DNA of 9,871 bases from Oscillibacter sp. UBA6647. Lineage in GTDB: Bacteria; Bacillota; Clostridia; Oscillospirales; Oscillospiraceae. Positions 7,239 to 9,871 of this stretch are shown piece after piece; position 1 is the first letter of the stretch; each line of letters opens with the position of its first letter. The notes beneath the pieces were generated by a model. It was not told the DNA's origin. It worked only from the letters and a program-made list of their open reading frames with translations, and made no database searches. The position numbers were made by a program, and so were the translations under genes. The stretch lies in NCBI GenBank assembly GCA_002455655.1, contig DKLF01000005.1, positions 1-9,871 of the forward strand, in the 5' to 3' direction.

Positions 7239-8162
7239 TCAAGCCAAAAAACCCTTCAAAATGCGGTCTTCCGCTTCTTCCTCAGTCAGGCCAAGGGTTT
7301 GCAGCTTCAAGAGCTGATCGCCCGCAATTTTTCCGATGGCGGCCTCGTGAATGAGCTGTGCATCCATGCAATTGGAAGCGATTTCCGGAATGGAGCGGAT
7401 TTTTGCGTCTCCCATAATAATGGAGTCGCACTGCACATGGCCAAAGCTTCTGGCGTTGCCGGTCATCAGCGGACGAAAGGTCTGCACGGAGGTGTCCTGC
7501 GCCACGGACCGGGAAATCACACGGCCTTTGGAGTCTTCACCGTCCAGCACAATCTCCATATCGCTGTTGGCTGTTTGCTCTCCGTGGGTGAGCAGACGCT
7601 CCGTCACCACGGCCTCCGCGTTTTTCCCGCAGATAATTTTGGTGTAGCGGTTGGTAGAGTCGATGCCCCGGATTTGGGTGGTGTCCATCTGGATGGAGGC
7701 TCCCTCCTCCAGATATACGATGGTCTGGGGATTCATGATTTTACCGCCCTTGCCGTCCCCCTCGCCATAGTGCTTTTCCGTATAGTGAACGTGGGAGTTT
7801 TTTCCCACATAAAAGGTGTGTACGCCGTCGTGGCGGCTGGAGGCGTCTCCGCAGTTGTGAATACCGCAGCCTGCCACGATATTTACATGACTGTTCTCGC
7901 CGACATAAAAGTCGTTGTAGACAAGCTCTTCAATGCCCGGCTTGGTAATGATGACCGGGATGTAGCAGGTTTCCCCCGCTGTGCCGGGCTTGATGCGGAT
8001 GTCGATGCCGGGCTTGTCCTCCTTGCCGGTGATCTCGATGTTTTCCGAGCTCTGCCGCCCGTCGCACCCCGTGTCCTTGCGGATGTTGAAGGCCCCCACG
8101 GGTTTCCCGATCAGGTCCGCAATCTTTTCAAGCAGGGCGCGGTCCACTTCTGTATCCATCAT
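7239..8162 (-). CDS. sufB: Minimal SufB/SmsB-type Fe-S cluster assembly scaffold
   Basis: This 307-aa cytosolic protein consists essentially of the SufB/SufD core beta-helix, much shorter than E. coli SufB (495 aa). It matches the two-gene minimal SUF type (SmsCB) of archaea and strict anaerobes. The C-terminal block aligns by eye with E. coli SufB. C245 in HVQCDSIIMGD falls at the assembly-site C405, and H272-E273 in LIHEA fall at H433-E434, a proposed ligand pair. DQLLKLQTLGLTEEEA matches the SufB helical tail. A Cys/His-rich segment GCGIHNCG with RHDGVHTFYVG follows near residues 97-118. With no SufD, a homodimer bound by two SufC subunits is the expected complex (inference from the family). 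The ATG overlaps the sufC stop by ATGA, with AAAGGGGG (8172-8179) 9 nt upstream as ribosome binding site. The next codon is also ATG, so the start may be 3 bp later. Confidence 0.92.
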   Translation of the reverse strand: MMDTEVDRALLEKIADLIGKPVGAFNIRKDTGCDGRQSSENIEITGKEDKPGIDIRIKPGTAGETCYIPVIITKPGIEELVYNDFYVGENSHVNIVAGCGIHNCGDASSRHDGVHTFYVGKNSHVHYTEKHYGEGDGKGGKIMNPQTIVYLEEGASIQMDTTQIRGIDSTNRYTKIICGKNAEAVVTERLLTHGEQTANSDMEIVLDGEDSKGRVISRSVAQDTSVQTFRPLMTGNARSFGHVQCDSIIMGDAKIRSIPEIASNCMDAQLIHEAAIGKIAGDQLLKLQTLGLTEEEAEDRILKGFLA

Positions 8163-8899
8163 CGTGCTGCGCCCCCTTTCGTCAAAACCGGGCAGAAGCC
8201 CGTGGTGTCCGCCAGAATTTCCGGCAAAATCTCGTCGGCGGAGCCACGAAGAGTGACGCCCCCGTCGCCGATGACCACCACCTCGTCCGCCAGGGAGATA
8301 ATCCGCTCCTGATGGGAAATGACGATCATGGTGGCGCTGCCGGACTGGTGAATCTGCTCAAAGGTCTCCGTCAGTCGGGAGAAGCTCCACAGATCAATGC
8401 CCGCCTCTGGCTCGTCAAAAATCATAAGCTGTGCGCTCCGGGCCAGAAGCGTGGCAATCTCGATGCGCTTCACCTCTCCGCCGGAAAGAGATGCGTCCAC
8501 CTCCCGGTCTAAATAGTCGTTGGCGCACAGGCCCACCCGGGTGAGATACTGGCAGCAAAGGTCCTTGGAGAGCGGCCCATCTCCCGCCGCGATGGTCAGA
8601 AGGTCCCGGACGGTCAATCCCTTAAACCGGGGGGGCTGCTGAAATCCGTAGCTGATGCCCCGCTTCGCCCGCTCTGTGATGCCGAGATCGGTCACGTCCT
8701 CCCCATTCCATAAAATTTTGCCCGATGTGGGCTTCACAAGCCCCATGACAATTTTCGCCAAAGTGGTCTTTCCGCCCCCGTTAGGCCCCGTGAACACCAC
8801 CAGACGGTGGTCGTCGACGGTCAGGGAGATGTCCTTCAAAATCTCCAACTTGCCCTCCGGCTCCTGAACGGCGTAATGGATATGTTGCAATTCCAGCAC
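8159..8899 (-). CDS. sufC: SufC/SmsC Fe-S assembly ABC ATPase
   Basis: This is a 246-aa soluble ABC ATPase that powers conformational change in the SufB scaffold during iron-sulfur cluster assembly. Motifs are Walker A GPNGGGKTT (38-46), Q-loop in YGFQQPPRFKGLTVRDLL (Q87-Q88), signature LSGGEVKRIEIA (138-149), Walker B LMIFDEPEAGIDLWS (158-172) and H-loop VISHQE (H196). DEPEAGID with a following D/W, rather than DEPTSGLD, is typical of the SufC branch and argues against a transport ATPase. No permease lies nearby. The start is taken as GTG at 8899 because AAGGAGG (8909-8915) lies 9 nt upstream and the protein then begins (M)LELQHIHYAV, as SufC proteins do. A TTG ten codons upstream would put the ribosome binding site inside the gene. 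The gene is first in a two-gene operon with sufB, and the two overlap by 4 bp. Confidence 0.94.
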   Translation of the reverse strand: MLELQHIHYAVQEPEGKLEILKDISLTVDDHRLVVFTGPNGGGKTTLAKIVMGLVKPTSGKILWNGEDVTDLGITERAKRGISYGFQQPPRFKGLTVRDLLTIAAGDGPLSKDLCCQYLTRVGLCANDYLDREVDASLSGGEVKRIEIATLLARSAQLMIFDEPEAGIDLWSFSRLTETFEQIHQSGSATMIVISHQERIISLADEVVVIGDGGVTLRGSADEILPEILADTTGFCPVLTKGGAAR

Positions 8900-8908
8900 A
8901 GCGCGATT

Positions 8909-8915
8909 CCTCCTT
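8909..8915 (-). promoter_or_regulatory. Ribosome binding site that sets the sufC GTG start
   Basis: AAGGAGG on the minus strand is a full match to the anti-Shine-Dalgarno, 9 nt before GTG at 8899. It selects this non-ATG start over the upstream in-frame TTG at 8929. Confidence 0.85.
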
Positions 8916-8940
8916 GCGCGTTTTTTCAAAATACGCGGTT

Positions 8941-8969
8941 ATTCTACCATTTTTTTTCTAAAAAGGCAA
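8941..8969 (-). promoter_or_regulatory. Sigma-70-type promoter of sufC-sufB
   Basis: On the minus strand, TTGCCT (8964-8969) and TAGAAT (8941-8946) are separated by exactly 17 nt. The -10 is preceded by TGG, an extended -10 feature, and the spacer is A/T-rich. The -10 is about 26 nt upstream of the ribosome binding site, so the leader is short. The placement is ideal for the operon. The call rests on match to consensus only. Confidence 0.7.
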
Positions 8970-8973
8970 TGCT

Positions 8974-8993
8974 AATAGCCGGATTTAGGTATT
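8974..8993. promoter_or_regulatory. Imperfect inverted repeat just upstream of the sufC -35
   Basis: AATAGCC-GGATTTA-GGTATT forms a dyad (AATA.CC with GGTATT, one extra G in the left arm). It lies 4 bp upstream of the sufC -35 element and between the divergent suf and ferritin-like genes. An iron or Fe-S responsive regulator binding here would be a natural guess, but the match to known IscR/Rrf2 or Fur boxes is not good, so this is only a candidate site. Confidence 0.25.
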
Positions 8994-9082
8994 CTGTCCG
9001 AAGTGCGGCGGATTTATCTGTCGCCCCATTTTTACTGGCACACGGAGCGCGGCTGATGCATACCATGAAGAAGAGGACTGGA

Positions 9083-9154
9083 CTCCGCCGGGAATTTGCT
9101 TCGCGCGGCGGGGCGCGGCGCGTTTTTTAATACTAGCCGGCGCGAAGCGGCGGA
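9083..9154 (+). promoter_or_regulatory. Structured GC-rich leader with competing stems before the ferritin-like gene
   Basis: Two folds compete. In one, CTCCGCCG (9083-9090) pairs with CGGCGGGG (9106-9113), with one G-U pair and a 15-nt loop. In the other, TCCGCC (9084-9089) pairs with GGCGGA (9149-9154) while GCTTCGCGC (9098-9106) pairs with GCGCGAAGC (9140-9148). The first is followed by a GC-rich run and T6 (9123-9128), so it loosely resembles an intrinsic terminator. The second would form the antiterminated or closed state ending next to the ribosome binding site (GGAG, 9157-9160). No known riboswitch class is recognised, and no convincing plus-strand promoter was found upstream. Confidence 0.4.
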
Positions 9155-9168
9155 ATGGAGCGTTTTTT

Positions 9169-9822
9169 ATGCAACAGCAGGCCGATACATACGACTACCG
9201 GCAATACGACAAAATCTGGCAGCGGGTTTCTCCCAATCTGGACCCCTATCCCGGCGTGACACCGGAGTGCGCCACGGCAAAAACCCCCGCCGTCAGTGCT
9301 GCCGCCTCCGAGCCGGAGGAAACCGCCTGCACGGCACAGGCCAAAGCTGCCTCCGTGGCGGACGGACTCTCCTGTATTGAGGCAAATCCATGCTGCATGG
9401 GCACGTCGGCCATGGAGATGCTGCGGGTTTTGCAAAGCTTTATCGAAGAGGAGCTGGCGGCCAAGCGCTATTATCTGGCCTTTTCCCGGCAGGCCCCCGG
9501 CTGGGCGCGCCAGACGCTGCGGGACATGGCCGAAGACGCGGGCGCCCATGCGCGCAGGCTGATGGCGGTGCACTATCTCATCACCTGCCAGTGCTATCAG
9601 CCCACTTCGGCCTATGAGCGCATTTATGTGGGCCAGCTTTGCCCTGCTCTGCGGGCCCGGTATCAGGACGAGGTATGCCGTGCCCAGCAATATGAGCGGG
9701 CAGCGGAGAGCACTTCGGACCCCTGCCTTTCAAAGCTTTTATTCGAGCTGAGCGCGGATGGATACCGGCATGCGGATCAGTTGATGATGCTGCTGGAGCG
9801 GGCCATGCGTCAGCAGCAGTAA
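9169..9822 (+). CDS. Ferritin-like domain protein, Cys-rich, with atypical metal motifs
   Basis: This 217-aa protein has a ferritin/rubrerythrin-like four-helix core at about residues 81-213. Before it is an Ala/Pro/Glu-rich, probably flexible segment (about 31-66) and a SCIEANPCCMG motif (68-78). Helix 1 carries FIEEELAAKRYYLAF with E93-E95, and helix 3 carries DEVCRAQQYE (E168, E176). Helices 2 and 4 end in AEDAGAHARRL (H127) and ADGYRHADQL (H201). In each, the residue three before the His, normally Glu in ExxH, is Ala or Gly, while an Asp stands four before. A complete di-iron site is therefore uncertain. Ten cysteines are present (34, 53, 69, 75, 76, 140, 142, 158, 170, 186). No signal peptide or C-terminal rubredoxin domain is present. 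The start is ATG with GGAG 8 nt upstream. The function is unproven: iron handling, peroxide defence or a structural role are all possible. The gene is divergent from the suf operon, which may be meaningful or chance. Confidence 0.75.
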   Translation: MQQQADTYDYRQYDKIWQRVSPNLDPYPGVTPECATAKTPAVSAAASEPEETACTAQAKAASVADGLSCIEANPCCMGTSAMEMLRVLQSFIEEELAAKRYYLAFSRQAPGWARQTLRDMAEDAGAHARRLMAVHYLITCQCYQPTSAYERIYVGQLCPALRARYQDEVCRAQQYERAAESTSDPCLSKLLFELSADGYRHADQLMMLLERAMRQQQ

Positions 9823-9832
9823 AAAGCGGAAA

Positions 9833-9862
9833 GGCTCCGGAGAGCTTTCGCGAAAGAGAGCC
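9833..9862 (+). terminator. Possible terminator hairpin after the ferritin-like gene, cut by window end
   Basis: GGCTC (9833-9837) can pair with GAGCC (9858-9862), enclosing the perfect palindrome CTTTCGCGAAAG (9845-9856). It begins 11 bp after the stop codon. No T-tract is seen before the window ends 9 bp later, so termination is only suspected. Confidence 0.35.
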
Positions 9863-9871
9863 GCCTGCATA

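Noticed and set aside
7299..8312. A 337-codon plus-strand frame opposite sufB
   Set aside because: The minus strand holds the SufB domain with conserved residues and an operon overlap with sufC. The plus frame has no domain and no ribosome binding site.
8900..8929. A longer sufC start at TTG 8929
   Set aside because: This would put the AAGGAGG ribosome binding site inside the coding region and add ten basic residues not expected for SufC.
9133..9690. A 185-codon minus-strand frame opposite the ferritin-like gene
   Set aside because: No ribosome binding site or domain was recognised. The plus-strand frame shows ferritin-like helices, so this is a shadow.
9841..9871. The start of a CRISPR or other repeat array at the right edge
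   Set aside because: Only one palindrome, CTTTCGCGAAAG, is present with no repeated unit. It fits a terminator stem.

Overview
This window looks like ordinary chromosome from a GC-rich, Gram-positive-type anaerobe of the class Clostridia, most plausibly Oscillospiraceae. That is an inference from the GC-rich coding bias, strong AAGGAGG-type ribosome binding sites, a two-gene minimal SUF (SufC-SufB) iron-sulfur system, and a Cys-containing ferritin-like protein. No mobile element, CRISPR array, rRNA or tRNA was seen.

Left block, plus strand (1-6929). uvrB enters from the left edge missing about 14 N-terminal codons. It is followed by a 10-helix EamA/DMT transporter, a YbaK/EbsC Cys-tRNA(Pro) deacylase, uvrA, and an arylalkylamine-N-acetyltransferase-like GNAT enzyme. 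Transporter and ybaK are 4 bp apart. The uvrA stop overlaps the first possible GNAT ATG, although better-supported GNAT starts lie 12 and 27 bp further on. A strong rho-independent terminator (6970-7000) closes the block. The excinuclease damage-recognition pair (UvrA2-UvrB) is thus encoded together but split by two genes with no obvious repair role. uvrC is not in the window.

Middle block, minus strand (7108-8969). A sigma-70-like promoter (8941-8969) drives sufC (GTG start) and sufB, which overlap by the 4 bp ATGA. A hairpin terminator (7108-7147) faces the one from the left block. The pair encodes an ATPase and a scaffold for iron-sulfur cluster assembly. No cysteine desulfurase, SufU or SufD is present here.

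Right block, plus strand (about 9000-9871). A ferritin-like, cysteine-rich protein of 217 aa sits behind a GC-rich leader with mutually exclusive stems and a repeated T6 motif. Its 3' hairpin lies at the window edge.

There is no clear undescribed multi-gene system here. The items most worth a second look are the ferritin-like protein, whose two expected ExxH glutamates appear replaced by Ala and Gly, its structured leader with a possible 24-codon basic upstream peptide, and the palindrome cluster in front of uvrA.
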